NCBI GenBank assembly: GCA_029256185.1
Contig: JAQSYI010000021.1
Location: forward strand, 42,995-106,994
Origin: Paenibacillaceae bacterium
Lineage (GTDB): Bacteria > Bacillota > Bacilli > Paenibacillales > NBRC-103111
Direction of reading: 5' to 3'
DNA: 64,000 nucleotides
Part shown: piece by piece, positions 16,107-24,872 of the stretch
Numbering within the stretch: position 1 is the first letter of the stretch
Layout of the letters: every line of letters begins with the position of its first letter
Notes under the pieces: model-generated
What the model was told of the DNA's origin: nothing
The model's input: only the letters and a program-made list of their open reading frames with translations
Databases searched by the model: none
Position numbers and translations under genes: made by a program

Positions 16107-17156
16107 ATGCCAGAAGGTATTATTGTCAAGGCGCTAAGCGGTTATTACTACGTGCTGCCCGATTCCGGGGAGGACAGCCTGGCCGGTTATGAGGCAAGAC
16201 TTGTCCAATGCCGGGGCCGCGGCATTCTGAAGAAGAACAATATTTCCCCGCTGGTGGGAGACCGGGTCTCATTCGGTCATTCGGAGAACGGTGAGGGAAC
16301 GGTTGACCGGGTGCTGCCCCGCGAGAGCGAACTGATCCGCCCGCCGGTGGCCAATATCTCGCAGGCGGTGCTGGTATTCTCTCTGGATGAGCCAGCGCTG
16401 AATCTGCAGCTGCTGGACAAATTTCTGGTGCACATCGAGCACTCGGGTCTGGATTCCGTTATTTGCTTCAGCAAGCAGGACCTGGTGCAGCAAGACGGGC
16501 AACCTGCGGTGGAGGAAGAAGGCGGAACAGACGGACCTTCTGCAACGGAAGGACAATCACCGGCAGAGTCGCCAGCATACAGTCAGCAGCCGGCGGACAG
16601 ACGGTCCCTCCCTGCTTCTGCCGCAGGGAGAGATGAACTGGATGCCGATGCGGTATACCGGCTGTACGAATCCATCGGCTACCGGGTGCTTGTTACCAGC
16701 GCGAAGCAGCGGGAGGGGCTGGAGCAGGTGAGGGAGACGCTGAAGGGCAAGATCAGCGTGTTCTCCGGCCAGTCCGGCGTGGGGAAGTCAACGCTCTTGA
16801 ACGCGTTGTTGCCCCATCTGGATCTGGATACGGCAGAGATCAGCATGAAGCTGGGGCGCGGCCGCCATACCACCCGTCATGTGGAGCTCCTTCCTCTGCC
16901 TGAGGGAGGCTGGGTGGCCGATACTCCCGGCTTCAGCCAGCTGGATTTCATGGAGATGGAACCGGAGGAACTGGGAGCGACCTTCCGGGAGTTTGTTCCC
17001 CTGTCAGAGGGGTGCCGCTTCCGCGGCTGCCTTCATCACAAGGAGCCCGGCTGCAGGGTCCGCCAGGCCGTGGATGAGGGAACGGTTGCCCAGAGCCGCT
17101 ATGATCATTATCTGCAGTTTTTGCAAGAAATGAAGGACAGGAAACGGAGGTATTAG
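16107..17156 (+). CDS. rsgA: Ribosome small subunit GTPase RsgA
   Basis: Circularly permuted GTPase in 30S maturation. OB domain at the N terminus, GTPase P-loop GQSGVGKS at 221-228 and a C-terminal zinc knuckle (CRFRGCLHHKEPGC). The ATG at 16107 has AGGAGG at 16093-16098; the frame is open further upstream only because it overlaps the Pro/Ser-rich end of prkC. A 50-residue acidic Gly/Pro/Ser/Gln insert (about 130-180) separates the OB and GTPase parts and makes the protein 349 residues, against about 300 in B. subtilis. Confidence 0.95.
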   Translation: MPEGIIVKALSGYYYVLPDSGEDSLAGYEARLVQCRGRGILKKNNISPLVGDRVSFGHSENGEGTVDRVLPRESELIRPPVANISQAVLVFSLDEPALNLQLLDKFLVHIEHSGLDSVICFSKQDLVQQDGQPAVEEEGGTDGPSATEGQSPAESPAYSQQPADRRSLPASAAGRDELDADAVYRLYESIGYRVLVTSAKQREGLEQVRETLKGKISVFSGQSGVGKSTLLNALLPHLDLDTAEISMKLGRGRHTTRHVELLPLPEGGWVADTPGFSQLDFMEMEPEELGATFREFVPLSEGCRFRGCLHHKEPGCRVRQAVDEGTVAQSRYDHYLQFLQEMKDRKRRY

Positions 17157-17157
17157 C

Positions 17158-17820
17158 TTGCAGCATTTGATTGCTCCATCTATCTTGTCTGCCGACTTTT
17201 CCCGGCTGGGCCAGGAGATCCAAGACGCGGAGAGAGGGGGCGCGGACTGGATTCATGTGGACGTCATGGACGGCCATTTCGTGCCCAATATTACCATCGG
17301 CCCGCTGGTTGTCCAGGCCATCCGTCCGGTTAGCGCGCTTCCGCTGGATGTTCACCTGATGATTGAGAATCCGGACCAATATATTCCGGCCTTCGCCAAA
17401 GCGGGAGCCGACTATATTACGGTTCACGCCGAAGCATGCACCCACCTGCACCGGACGCTGGCCTTCATCCGGGAGCAGGGGGCCAAGGCGGGAGTGGTGC
17501 TCAATCCGGCAACGCCCCTATCTTCCATTGAATATGTGCTCCATGATCTGGACCTGGTGCTCATTATGACCGTGAACCCCGGCTTTGGCGGCCAGAAGTA
17601 TATTCCCGCGATGACGGACAAGATCAGGGCGCTTCGCGGCATGCTGGATCAAGCGGGGCTGTCCCGGGTGTTAATTGAGGTTGACGGCGGCATTAATGAG
17701 ACCACAGCTGCCGCTGTCGCCCAAGCCGGGGCCCAGGTATTGGTGGCGGGCAACGCCGTGTTTGGGGAGAAGGACCGGGCGGAGGCAATCAGCCGGATAA
17801 GAGCCGCCTGCAATTGTTAA
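17158..17820 (+). CDS. rpe: Ribulose-phosphate 3-epimerase
   Basis: Pentose phosphate pathway barrel enzyme interconverting ribulose 5-phosphate and xylulose 5-phosphate. 220 residues; APSILSADFSRLGQE, HVDVMDGHFVPN, DVHLMIENP, MTVNPGFGGQ and EVDGGIN carry the metal ligands and the two catalytic aspartates. TTG start at 17158, one base after the rsgA stop, with GGAGG about 8 bp upstream. Confidence 0.96.
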   Translation: MQHLIAPSILSADFSRLGQEIQDAERGGADWIHVDVMDGHFVPNITIGPLVVQAIRPVSALPLDVHLMIENPDQYIPAFAKAGADYITVHAEACTHLHRTLAFIREQGAKAGVVLNPATPLSSIEYVLHDLDLVLIMTVNPGFGGQKYIPAMTDKIRALRGMLDQAGLSRVLIEVDGGINETTAAAVAQAGAQVLVAGNAVFGEKDRAEAISRIRAACNC

Positions 17821-17857
17821 ACCTGCAGCTGCTGCAGAGCATGAGGGGGACTTTTCT

Positions 17858-18127
17858 TTGACGATGGGGAAATGGAAGTTCACAGGCTATATGCTGCTTA
17901 CAAGTGTATTAATGAGTGCTTTTATGCTGGCGTCCGGCATGTTCCGCTATGCATTTTCTCTGGCTGCCGTTCTGCTCGGCATTCAGTTCTTCAAGCTGGA
18001 GGAGGAGAAGGCGCCGCGGATCTGGTTTGTGGTGCTGGTTCTTATTTTTGCGATGATTTTTCCCGTCATTTATATCATGGTGGCTTTTATGAACGGGTGG
18101 CAGATTGATCCGGAATATTTGAAGTAG
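17858..18127 (+). CDS. Small membrane protein, unknown function
   Basis: 89 residues with two or three hydrophobic helices (about 8-24, 28-42 and 52-78) and a short acidic loop LEEEKAP. No family recognised. The TTG at 17858 has GAGGGGGA about 8 bp upstream; an ATG two codons later is the alternative. It occupies the position held by thiN between rpe and spoVM in B. subtilis, but does not resemble thiamine pyrophosphokinase. Probably co-transcribed with rpe. Confidence 0.7.
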   Translation: MTMGKWKFTGYMLLTSVLMSAFMLASGMFRYAFSLAAVLLGIQFFKLEEEKAPRIWFVVLVLIFAMIFPVIYIMVAFMNGWQIDPEYLK

Positions 18128-18183
18128 CAGACAAGACTCGGGCATAATTCATAGCCGGTGCACATACATTGGGTTACGGGAGC

Positions 18184-18352
18184 TAGGGCGTGTTTGAAAA
18201 CTCGCTTGAGGGCATCTTTCACCGCCTTTTCGCCCCTGGCTGCGTTACTTCCGCTTGGCCCGGGGTCCCCGGTACGCCTGCGCAAAAGTGCCTTGCCAGA
18301 AACGAAAATTTGGGTGTTAGCTGCTCCCCTCGGAGTTTTCAAACACGCCCTA
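18184..18352. mobile_element. 169-bp MITE-like element with perfect 20-bp inverted ends
   Basis: The left end TAGGGCGTGTTTGAAAACTC (18184-18203) is the exact reverse complement of the right end (18333-18352). The interior has no credible gene. The element is flanked by AGC on both sides, and the outermost TA of each end could itself be a TA target duplication of the IS630/mariner type. It sits in the 398-bp gap between the small membrane gene and spoVM; nothing else is evident in 18353-18525 beyond the spoVM ribosome site. Confidence 0.7.
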
Positions 18353-18525
18353 AGCTGCCGCGGCCCTTTTTCTTTTATTTTCTAGGCACATTATGGACTG
18401 GTAGCGAATATACATAAGGTATCATACTTTAGGAGAAGCAGGCTCCAATCAATCCGAAATTGGCGGGGACGGCTGCAAGCTGTTAGGGCTGCAGACGGTA
18501 GCTTGCGCGAGAAGGAGGGGTTAGC

Positions 18526-18606
18526 ATGAAGTTCTACACCATCAAGCTGCCTAAATTTCTGGGTGGCTTCGTGAAGGCAGTCCTCAATACCTTCAGCAAA
18601 CACTAA
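18526..18606 (+). CDS. spoVM: Stage V sporulation protein M
   Basis: 26-residue amphipathic peptide that recognises the convex forespore membrane and anchors SpoIVA for coat and cortex assembly. The N terminus MKFYTIKLPKFLGG is identical to B. subtilis SpoVM, with Pro9 in the kinked helix; the rest diverges mildly (FVKAVLNTFSKH). Strong AAGGAGGGG ribosome site. Position before rpmB is conserved. Too short for most automatic ORF cut-offs. Confidence 0.96.
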   Translation: MKFYTIKLPKFLGGFVKAVLNTFSKH

Positions 18607-18668
18607 GGGCAGCCCGGCGAGCTTTGCCGTTTTTCGTTCCCATTGGCGAGGAGCTCCGGACAAGACAA

Positions 18669-18707
18669 AAAAAGCACCTCGCGCATAAAGCGGATCAGGT
18701 GCTTTTT
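18669..18707. terminator. Bidirectional terminator between spoVM and rpmB
   Basis: Perfect 11-bp arms AAAAAGCACCT (18669-18679) and AGGTGCTTTTT (18697-18707) around a 17-base loop. A/T runs on both sides let it end spoVM on + and rpmB on -. Confidence 0.85.
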
Positions 18708-18734
18708 GTCTATTTCCCATGAGGAGCAGACCGG

Positions 18735-18923
18735 TTAAACACGGGTTACTAAGCCGGATTTCATGGCGCGGGTGCTAACCCAGACACGCTTCGGCTTGCC
18801 GTCAACGAGGATGCGGACCTTTTGGACATTCACTCCCCAAGTACGCTTGTTCTTGTTGTTGGCGTGGGACACGTGATTGCCGGTTTTCGGCGCTTTGCCG
18901 GTAATGAAACATTTGCGGGACAT
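18735..18923 (-). CDS. rpmB: Ribosomal protein bL28
   Basis: 62-residue large-subunit protein. MSRKCFITGKAP, HVSHANNKNKRTW and KRVWVSTRAMKSG are characteristic of bL28. The paired CxxC zinc motifs of some L28 are absent (only one Cys), so this is the zinc-free form. AGGAGGTG lies about 8 bp before the start. It is the only - strand gene in the first 29 kb, as in B. subtilis, where rpmB also opposes its neighbours. Confidence 0.97.
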   Translation of the reverse strand: MSRKCFITGKAPKTGNHVSHANNKNKRTWGVNVQKVRILVDGKPKRVWVSTRAMKSGLVTRV

Positions 18924-19150
18924 CTATGACACCTCCTCTGATGAACTGCGGAGTAATCCGAGCTTCTTCATATTTGTTGGATATTTTTGAAACATACCAT
19001 AACATAATAGCATACGGCCAAGAGGCGCGTCAATGATCTTGTACAAGCGGTCAAACCAAGCAAGCAGCGGATAAGCATCCGGTCCGGTTTCTTCATAAGG
19101 CGCAATATTCCGGTTCAATCGGCTGTTATTGCTGTTGTCGAACAGAGTGA

Positions 19151-19179
19151 TTGAGGAAGCCGCCAACATAAGGTATAAT
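19151..19179 (+). promoter_or_regulatory. Probable sigma-A promoter of the asp23-fakA-degV unit
   Basis: TTGAGG (19151-19156), a 17-bp spacer and TATAAT (19174-19179), about 88 bp before the Asp23 start. A second -10-like TACAAT follows at 19207-19212. Confidence 0.6.
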
Positions 19180-19266
19180 AAGGTCGCGTGTGCGGTCAAT
19201 TTATAGTACAATGAAGTTTAGACCATAATAATTCTATCACTTGTTCAAAAAAGGAGTTGGTAATAA

Positions 19267-19626
19267 GTGCCACTTCAACAAACCAACGAATATGGCAAGG
19301 TTAACGTATCGGATGAGGTTATTACTGTGCTTGCCGGCTCCGCTGCATTAGAGTGCTACGGACTGGTGGGGATGGCCTCCCGCAAGCAACTGAAGGACGG
19401 CATCACGGAATTGCTCGGACGCGAGAATCTAACCCGCGGGGTGGAAATCCGGCAGGAAACCGATTCCGTGCACATTGACCTATATATCATTGTCAGTTAT
19501 GGTACTAAAATTTCTGAGGTTGCGCATAATGTGCAAAACAGGGTAAAGTACGTCATGGGTGATGTGGTCGGTCTTCAGGTGGATACCGTAAATATTTTTG
19601 TACAAGGGGTTCGCGTATCTCGTTAA
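19267..19626 (+). CDS. Asp23/Gls24 family protein (YloU-like)
   Basis: 119-residue Asp23/Gls24 family member, cytosolic proteins linked to envelope homeostasis and encoded next to fakA. The Gls24 core is visible: GKVNVSDEVITVLAG, GLVGMASRK, VHIDLYIIVSYGTKISEVAHNVQNRVKY and VNIFVQGVRV. GTG start at 19267 after AAAAGGAG. It precedes fakA by 18 bp, the conserved pairing. Precise role unknown. Confidence 0.9.
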   Translation: MPLQQTNEYGKVNVSDEVITVLAGSAALECYGLVGMASRKQLKDGITELLGRENLTRGVEIRQETDSVHIDLYIIVSYGTKISEVAHNVQNRVKYVMGDVVGLQVDTVNIFVQGVRVSR

Positions 19627-19644
19627 CCAGGAAGGGGAATATTC

Positions 19645-21423
19645 TTGAGTAAGCGCTTCATTTCATTAAACGGGACTGATTTTTACCAAATGGTGCTGGC
19701 GGGAGCCGCGAATTTAACGGCCAATGTAGACCGTGTCAATGCCCTTAACGTTTTTCCGGTGCCGGATGGCGATACGGGTACCAACATGAACCTGACCATG
19801 ACCTCAGGTATGGAGGAATTGAAGAAGCGTCCCAATGCTCATCTCGGCAAGGCGGCGGAGGCGCTCTCCAAGGGGCTTCTGATGGGGGCACGGGGGAATT
19901 CCGGTGTGATCCTGTCCCAGCTTTTCCGCGGATTCGCGAAGTTTGTCCATGAGTTTGAATCCATCAATTCCCAGCAATTTGCCGCCGCCCTACAAAATGG
20001 GGTGGACACCGCCTATAAAGCGGTTGTTAAGCCTGTAGAGGGCACGATTCTGACGGTTTCCCGCGAAGCGGCCAAGCATGCGGTTTCATCCTCGCGCAAG
20101 TTTCCCGATCAATCGGAGCTGATGAGAGAAGTGCTTCAGGCAGGCAATCTGGCGCTGTCCCGGACTCCGGAGCAGCTCCCCGTACTGAAGCAGGTAGGGG
20201 TAGTGGATGCGGGCGGACAAGGCTTGATGTGCATCTATGAAGGTTTTCTCGCGGCGATGACCGGACAGGCTGTTGCAACGGCGGAGCCTGCTGTTTTTGC
20301 TGTGCCAGCACCTGTCAAGCCTGATCCCGCTGTTCCTGCGGAGGTGAAGCATAGTGCGCAGTCCATGCTTAGCACGGAGGACATCGAGTTTGGCTATTGT
20401 ACGGAATTCATTATAAATCTGGTCCCCGGCAAGGCAGAAGGGCATGTGTTCGAGGAGTCCGCATTCCGCGAAGAATTGGGCAGACACGGGGATTCCCTGC
20501 TGGTTGTAGCCGATGATGATCTGGTGAAGGTCCATATCCATGCGGAATATCCGGGCACGGTTATGAATTATGCCATGAACTACGGCGATTTGACCAAAAT
20601 CAAGATCGAAAATATGCGGGACCAGCATTCCCATATTCTGATGGCAGATGAGTATGCGTTCATGGCTCCCAAGAGCGATCTTAACGCCTTGAAGCCGATT
20701 CCTGTCCACGGGGAAATAGCGCTTCCCGTTCCGCAGGGCATGCCGTTTCCGAATGAAGTTGATGCCCACTATGGTTTTGTAGCCGTGGCAATGGGCGAAG
20801 GGGTTACGGAGATTTTCACCAGCCTGGGCGTCAATTATGTTATTTCCGGCGGACAGACCATGAATCCCAGTACGGAAGATATCGTCAACGCCGTCAACGG
20901 TATTGACGCGCAGGTGGTATATGTGCTGCCCAATAACTCCAATATTGTAATGGCGGCCAAGCAAGCTGCGGATCTGGTGGAAGACAAGACGCTTGTCGTC
21001 ATTCCTTCCAAATCCGTTCCCCAAGGCATGTCGGCCATGCTTGCTTTCGATGATCAAGCGGACGAAGAAGACAACACGGCCGCTATGATGAAGGCCATTG
21101 AGAACGTGCAATCCGGGCAGGTTACCTTTGCAGTGAGAGACACCTCTATCGATGGCATCGAGATCAAAGAGGGAGATTTCATCGGCATTCACGACAGCAA
21201 GATCGTAACGGCTAACCGGGATGTGCAGGAGACCTGCCGCAACCTGCTGGACAGCATGCTGGAAACAGGCGGCGAAGTGGTGACCATATTGACCGGTGAA
21301 GAAGCGAAGCAAGCCGATACGGACGGCATCGAAGCTTTCCTGAAGGAAGCCCATCCTGAAACAGAAATTGAGATTCATTACGGTGGACAGCCCCTGTATG
21401 CTTATCTGATTGCTGTTGAATAA
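19645..21423 (+). CDS. fakA: Fatty acid kinase catalytic subunit FakA (DhaL/DAK domain)
   Basis: Phosphorylates fatty acids held by a FakB (DegV) protein, feeding exogenous or recycled acyl chains to phospholipid synthesis. 592 residues: N-terminal DhaL domain with the metal-nucleotide aspartates in VPDGDTGTNMNLTM and GARGNSGVILSQ, a middle domain, and a C-terminal DegV-like domain. TTG start with AAGGGG upstream. The next gene is a DegV protein that could be its partner, which strengthens the assignment. Its stop lies 16 bp before degV. Confidence 0.92.
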   Translation: MSKRFISLNGTDFYQMVLAGAANLTANVDRVNALNVFPVPDGDTGTNMNLTMTSGMEELKKRPNAHLGKAAEALSKGLLMGARGNSGVILSQLFRGFAKFVHEFESINSQQFAAALQNGVDTAYKAVVKPVEGTILTVSREAAKHAVSSSRKFPDQSELMREVLQAGNLALSRTPEQLPVLKQVGVVDAGGQGLMCIYEGFLAAMTGQAVATAEPAVFAVPAPVKPDPAVPAEVKHSAQSMLSTEDIEFGYCTEFIINLVPGKAEGHVFEESAFREELGRHGDSLLVVADDDLVKVHIHAEYPGTVMNYAMNYGDLTKIKIENMRDQHSHILMADEYAFMAPKSDLNALKPIPVHGEIALPVPQGMPFPNEVDAHYGFVAVAMGEGVTEIFTSLGVNYVISGGQTMNPSTEDIVNAVNGIDAQVVYVLPNNSNIVMAAKQAADLVEDKTLVVIPSKSVPQGMSAMLAFDDQADEEDNTAAMMKAIENVQSGQVTFAVRDTSIDGIEIKEGDFIGIHDSKIVTANRDVQETCRNLLDSMLETGGEVVTILTGEEAKQADTDGIEAFLKEAHPETEIEIHYGGQPLYAYLIAVE

Positions 21424-21439
21424 GCCTGGAGGTGACCGT

Positions 21440-22294
21440 TTGAGCAAGAGCAAGATACGCATCGTGACAGACAGCACTTCCGATATTCCGTGTGAGGTGC
21501 GTGAGGCTCTGGGGATCGAGATGGTTCCCTTGAAGGTGCATTTCGGCGAAGAGGCTTATTTGGACGGCATGACCATCAGTCCGGAAGACTTCTACCGTAA
21601 GCTGAAGCAAGCGGAGCGTCTGCCCACAACCTCACAGCCTTCTCCCATGGACTTTATGGATGTGTATGCCAAACTTGCCGCGGAGCCTGGGGTACAGCTG
21701 ATTTCCATTCATCTGTCCTCTAACTTGAGCGGCACTTACCAGTCCGCCAGTATGGCCAAGACCATGCTGGAACAGGAACTGGATGTTACCCTGGTGGATT
21801 CCCGCTCTGCCACTTACGGCATTGGCTTGCTGGTCGTAGCCGCAGCCCAGGCTGCGCGCGAGGGCAGATCCAAAGATGAGATTCTGGCGATGATCGGAGA
21901 GCTTCGCGCCCAGACCTCGCTGTACTTTCTGGTGGATACGCTGGAGTATCTCCATAAGGGAGGACGCATCGGCAAGGCGGGCGCTGTTCTGGGCTCCCTT
22001 CTCAACATTAAGCCTATCCTGTCGGTCAGTGACGATGGGGAGGTTATACCGGTGGATAAGGTGCGGGGTACGAAGAAGGCTATGTCCCGTATTATAGAGC
22101 TTCTGAAGGCCCGGTACAGCGGGCCTGTCCGCGTCGCGGTGGCCCATGCGGACACGCTGAAGCATGCGGAAGAATTAAGTGCGCTGATTCATGAGCATTT
22201 TGAGGTGGTTGAGATGCAATATACGACTATCGGCCCGGTAATCGGAGCCCATGTGGGCGGCGGAACGGTCGGCGTGTTTATGGTGCCTGCATAA
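21440..22294 (+). CDS. DegV family fatty-acid-binding protein, likely FakB
   Basis: 284-residue DegV/EDD-fold lipid-binding protein. Features: IRIVTDSTSDIP at the N terminus, TSQPSPMDF, SSNLSGTYQSA (fatty acid carboxylate contacts) and GPVIGAHVGGGTVG near the end. The TTG at 21440 with GGAGGTG (21427-21433) is preferred to the longer frame that overlaps fakA. Adjacent to fakA, it most likely presents acyl chains to FakA for phosphorylation. Acyl specificity cannot be told from sequence. Confidence 0.9.
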   Translation: MSKSKIRIVTDSTSDIPCEVREALGIEMVPLKVHFGEEAYLDGMTISPEDFYRKLKQAERLPTTSQPSPMDFMDVYAKLAAEPGVQLISIHLSSNLSGTYQSASMAKTMLEQELDVTLVDSRSATYGIGLLVVAAAQAAREGRSKDEILAMIGELRAQTSLYFLVDTLEYLHKGGRIGKAGAVLGSLLNIKPILSVSDDGEVIPVDKVRGTKKAMSRIIELLKARYSGPVRVAVAHADTLKHAEELSALIHEHFEVVEMQYTTIGPVIGAHVGGGTVGVFMVPA

Positions 22295-22295
22295 G

Positions 22296-24359
22296 ATGGC
22301 TTCTGTGCTGCACGCTCTGTCACTGCGGGAAATTCGCGGTGTGGGTGAGGAGAAGGCGAAGGAGCTCAGCGCACTTGGGCTTCATTCCGTGGGAGAACTT
22401 CTGGAATATTACCCCTTCCGGTACGAGGATTACCGGCTCAGGGACCTGTCCGAGGTGAAGGACGGGGAGAAGATAACGATACAGGGCACGTTGTACGGAG
22501 AGCCCGTCCTGTCCATGTTCGGCCGGAACAAGTCGCGGTTGACCGTCAAGCTGTTGACGGGGGACCGTTTCTTGGTTACGGCCGTTTGGTTTAACCGGCA
22601 TTATATGAAGGACAAGCTGGCGGCGGGCAGCGAAATTGTAGTGTCCGGCAAGTGGGAGCAGAAGCGGCAGACGATTATTGTGGGAGAGTCGGAATTTCCG
22701 GGAGCCGCGAGTTCCAAGTCCCGCGCGGGTACGCTGCAGCCGGTGTATTCGGTAGCCGAAGGAATCACCCAGTTGTTCCTGCGCCGGACGATCCGGCAAG
22801 CGCTTCAACAATACGGCATGATGATCGAGGAGATTCTGCCTCAGGAACTGGTGCAGCGCTACGGATTTATGCCCCGGCGGCGGGCTATTGCCGTGCTGCA
22901 TCAGCCGACGGATACGGAAGAGGGCAAAGCCGCGCGGCGGCGGATGGTGTATGAAGAGTTCTTCTTGTTCCAACTGAAGGTGCAGGCTTACCGTCTTCTG
23001 AGCAAAAGCAAGGCCGACGGCACCGCACATGAAATAGACCGTCCCAAGACCAGGCAATTCGTCCGCAGTCTGGCCTTCACGCTTACCGATTCCCAAAAGA
23101 ATGTGATTGCCGAGATCCTGGATGATCTGGAAGCGCCATTTCCCATGAACCGCTTGCTTCAGGGTGATGTGGGCGCCGGCAAAACAGTGGTGGCCGCTGT
23201 CGCCTTGTATGCGGTGATTACAGCGGGAGCCCAGGGAGCCTTGATGGTGCCCACGGAAATTCTGGCAGAGCAGCACAAGCGCTCGCTGGAGGGGCTGTTT
23301 GCCCCATACGGCATCCAGGTGGGACTCCTCACGGGCAGTCTGACGGACCGCCAGCGCCGGGACGTGCTGGGCGGTCTGCAGATGGGCATGATCGATATTG
23401 CGGTAGGCACGCATGCGCTGATTCAGGAGGATGTCTATTTCCGCAAGCTGGGGCTGGTGGTAACCGATGAGCAGCACCGGTTTGGCGTGCAGCAGCGGAG
23501 CATCCTGCGGCGCAAGGGGATGAATCCGGATGTGCTCACGATGACGGCCACACCCATCCCCAGGACTCTGGCCATCACCGCCTTCGGGGATCTGGATGTG
23601 TCCACGATCAAGGAGCTGCCCAAGGGACGCAAGCCTATTCTTACTTATGCGGTTACTCATGATAAGCTGGACCGGGTGCTGGGCTTCATTCGGCGCGAGG
23701 TGGAGCTGGGGCGGCAGGCTTATGTAATCTGCCCCCTGATCGAGGAATCGGAGAAGCTGGATGTGCAGAATGCCATCGACGTGCATGTGCAATTGACTAT
23801 GGCCTTCCCCGACCTTCGGATTGGACTGCTTCACGGACGGATGCCCAACCAGGAGAAGGATGAGATTATGGGAGCGTTCAAGGACAATGCGCTGCAGGTT
23901 CTGGTATCCACCACGGTGATTGAGGTGGGCGTGGATGTGCCTAACGCTACGCTGATGGTCATCTATGACGCCGTCCGCTTCGGGCTGTCCCAGCTGCATC
24001 AGCTGCGGGGCAGGGTGGGACGGAGCGGGTACCAGTCCTACTGTGTGCTGATTGCCGATCCGAAGAATGAGATCGCCAAGGAACGGCTGAAGATTATGAC
24101 CGAGAGCAACGACGGCTTCGAGATTGCGCGGCGGGATCTGGAGCTGAGGGGGCCTGGGGATTTCTTCGGTACGAAGCAAAGCGGCCTTCCCGAGTTCAAG
24201 GTAGCCGATCTGATGAGCGACTACGAGGTGCTGGAGCAGTCCCGGGAGGATGCTGCGGCGTTGGTTGGCGCAGAACACTTCTGGACTGCGGCGGAGCTTA
24301 TGCCTCTGCGGGATTATCTGAACCGGGAGCAGCAAGCCGGAAGCGAGCCGTTGGATTAA
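22296..24359 (+). CDS. recG: ATP-dependent DNA helicase RecG
   Basis: Branch migration helicase that reverses stalled forks. 687 residues with an N-terminal wedge/OB domain (about 55-160), Walker A GDVGAGKT near residue 290, DEQH box in VTDEQHRFG, and motifs SATPIP-type (MTATPIPRTLA), VSTTVIEVGVDVPNA and QLRGRVGRSG. The ATG at 22296 is 1 bp after degV; longer in-frame starts would lie inside degV. Length equals that of B. subtilis RecG. Confidence 0.96.
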   Translation: MASVLHALSLREIRGVGEEKAKELSALGLHSVGELLEYYPFRYEDYRLRDLSEVKDGEKITIQGTLYGEPVLSMFGRNKSRLTVKLLTGDRFLVTAVWFNRHYMKDKLAAGSEIVVSGKWEQKRQTIIVGESEFPGAASSKSRAGTLQPVYSVAEGITQLFLRRTIRQALQQYGMMIEEILPQELVQRYGFMPRRRAIAVLHQPTDTEEGKAARRRMVYEEFFLFQLKVQAYRLLSKSKADGTAHEIDRPKTRQFVRSLAFTLTDSQKNVIAEILDDLEAPFPMNRLLQGDVGAGKTVVAAVALYAVITAGAQGALMVPTEILAEQHKRSLEGLFAPYGIQVGLLTGSLTDRQRRDVLGGLQMGMIDIAVGTHALIQEDVYFRKLGLVVTDEQHRFGVQQRSILRRKGMNPDVLTMTATPIPRTLAITAFGDLDVSTIKELPKGRKPILTYAVTHDKLDRVLGFIRREVELGRQAYVICPLIEESEKLDVQNAIDVHVQLTMAFPDLRIGLLHGRMPNQEKDEIMGAFKDNALQVLVSTTVIEVGVDVPNATLMVIYDAVRFGLSQLHQLRGRVGRSGYQSYCVLIADPKNEIAKERLKIMTESNDGFEIARRDLELRGPGDFFGTKQSGLPEFKVADLMSDYEVLEQSREDAAALVGAEHFWTAAELMPLRDYLNREQQAGSEPLD

Positions 24360-24430
24360 TTCATGCCGGCCTGCCATATACATATATAAGAAAGACGCAT
24401 GATGTGTATGAAGGTAGGAGGTAGGCCTGC

Positions 24431-24727
24431 ATGAGTTTCCAAAGCTATGAGAGCTACGGCATTGACCGGGTGTGGGTGGAGCGGCTGAAGAAGAAGGCCA
24501 AGGAGCCGTACCGCAAGGAGCGGCTGAAGGAACTGGCTGAGGGATTGACGAGAGAGGATCTGCAGGATGAGGACCTGGTAACCGAGCTGGTAAGCCGCGG
24601 GCTGAAGGTGCTGGGGGAAAAGGCCACACCGCGGCAGAAGGAGCAGCTGGTGGCCTTTGTGGTGGAGCAGAGGATCGATCCTGACAATATGATGCACTTG
24701 TTCAGGCTGTGGAATATGTTTCGTTGA
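24431..24727 (+). CDS. Likely stage VI sporulation protein F
   Basis: 98-residue, highly charged helical protein. The C-terminal stretch (TPRQKEQLVAFVVEQRIDP then NMMHLFRLWNMF) resembles what I recall of the SpoVIF family, which in B. subtilis is made in the spore and needed for coat assembly. AGGTAGGAGG precedes the ATG. It lies alone between recG and a strong terminator. The match is from memory of the family pattern; a conserved hypothetical is the alternative. Confidence 0.6.
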   Translation: MSFQSYESYGIDRVWVERLKKKAKEPYRKERLKELAEGLTREDLQDEDLVTELVSRGLKVLGEKATPRQKEQLVAFVVEQRIDPDNMMHLFRLWNMFR

Positions 24728-24730
24728 AGA

Positions 24731-24754
24731 GAAGCGCCCGCGGGCGCTTTTTTT
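24731..24754 (+). terminator. Rho-independent terminator
   Basis: AAGCGCC/GGCGCTT stem with a CGCG loop, followed by eight T. It closes the housekeeping block 3 bp after the SpoVIF-like gene. Confidence 0.9.
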
Positions 24755-24811
24755 TCCATTTGCATATCATCCGGTTAACGCAGTCTTAACCAGATTTAAC
24801 ATGAAGATAAC

Positions 24812-24839
24812 CTTGTTTCCCCCGATAACATGTTATAAT
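24812..24839 (+). promoter_or_regulatory. Possible promoter of the UMF1 transporter gene
   Basis: TATAAT at 24834-24839 is clear. The best -35 is the weak CTTGTT (24812-24817) at a 16-bp spacing. It is 34 bp before the start codon. Confidence 0.4.
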
Positions 24840-24872
24840 GTCGGCAAGTAATCCGTTTGCGGGGGCGAGTAT

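Noticed and set aside
18406..18430. Sigma-E promoter for spoVM (GAATATA ... CATACTTT)
   Set aside because: Both boxes look right, but the spacing is 10 bp rather than about 14, so it was not called.
18924..19211. 95-codon - strand ORF upstream of rpmB
   Set aside because: It covers the rpmB leader and the asp23 promoter region; no ribosome site and no protein-like pattern.
19522..19540. ComA-like palindrome TTGCGC-N5-GTGCAA
   Set aside because: It lies inside the Asp23 coding region, has a 5-base spacer and is explained by codons for AHNVQ.
22320..24629. 769-codon - strand ORF across recG
   Set aside because: Antisense to intact RecG with clear helicase motifs; Gln/His/Leu-rich shadow.
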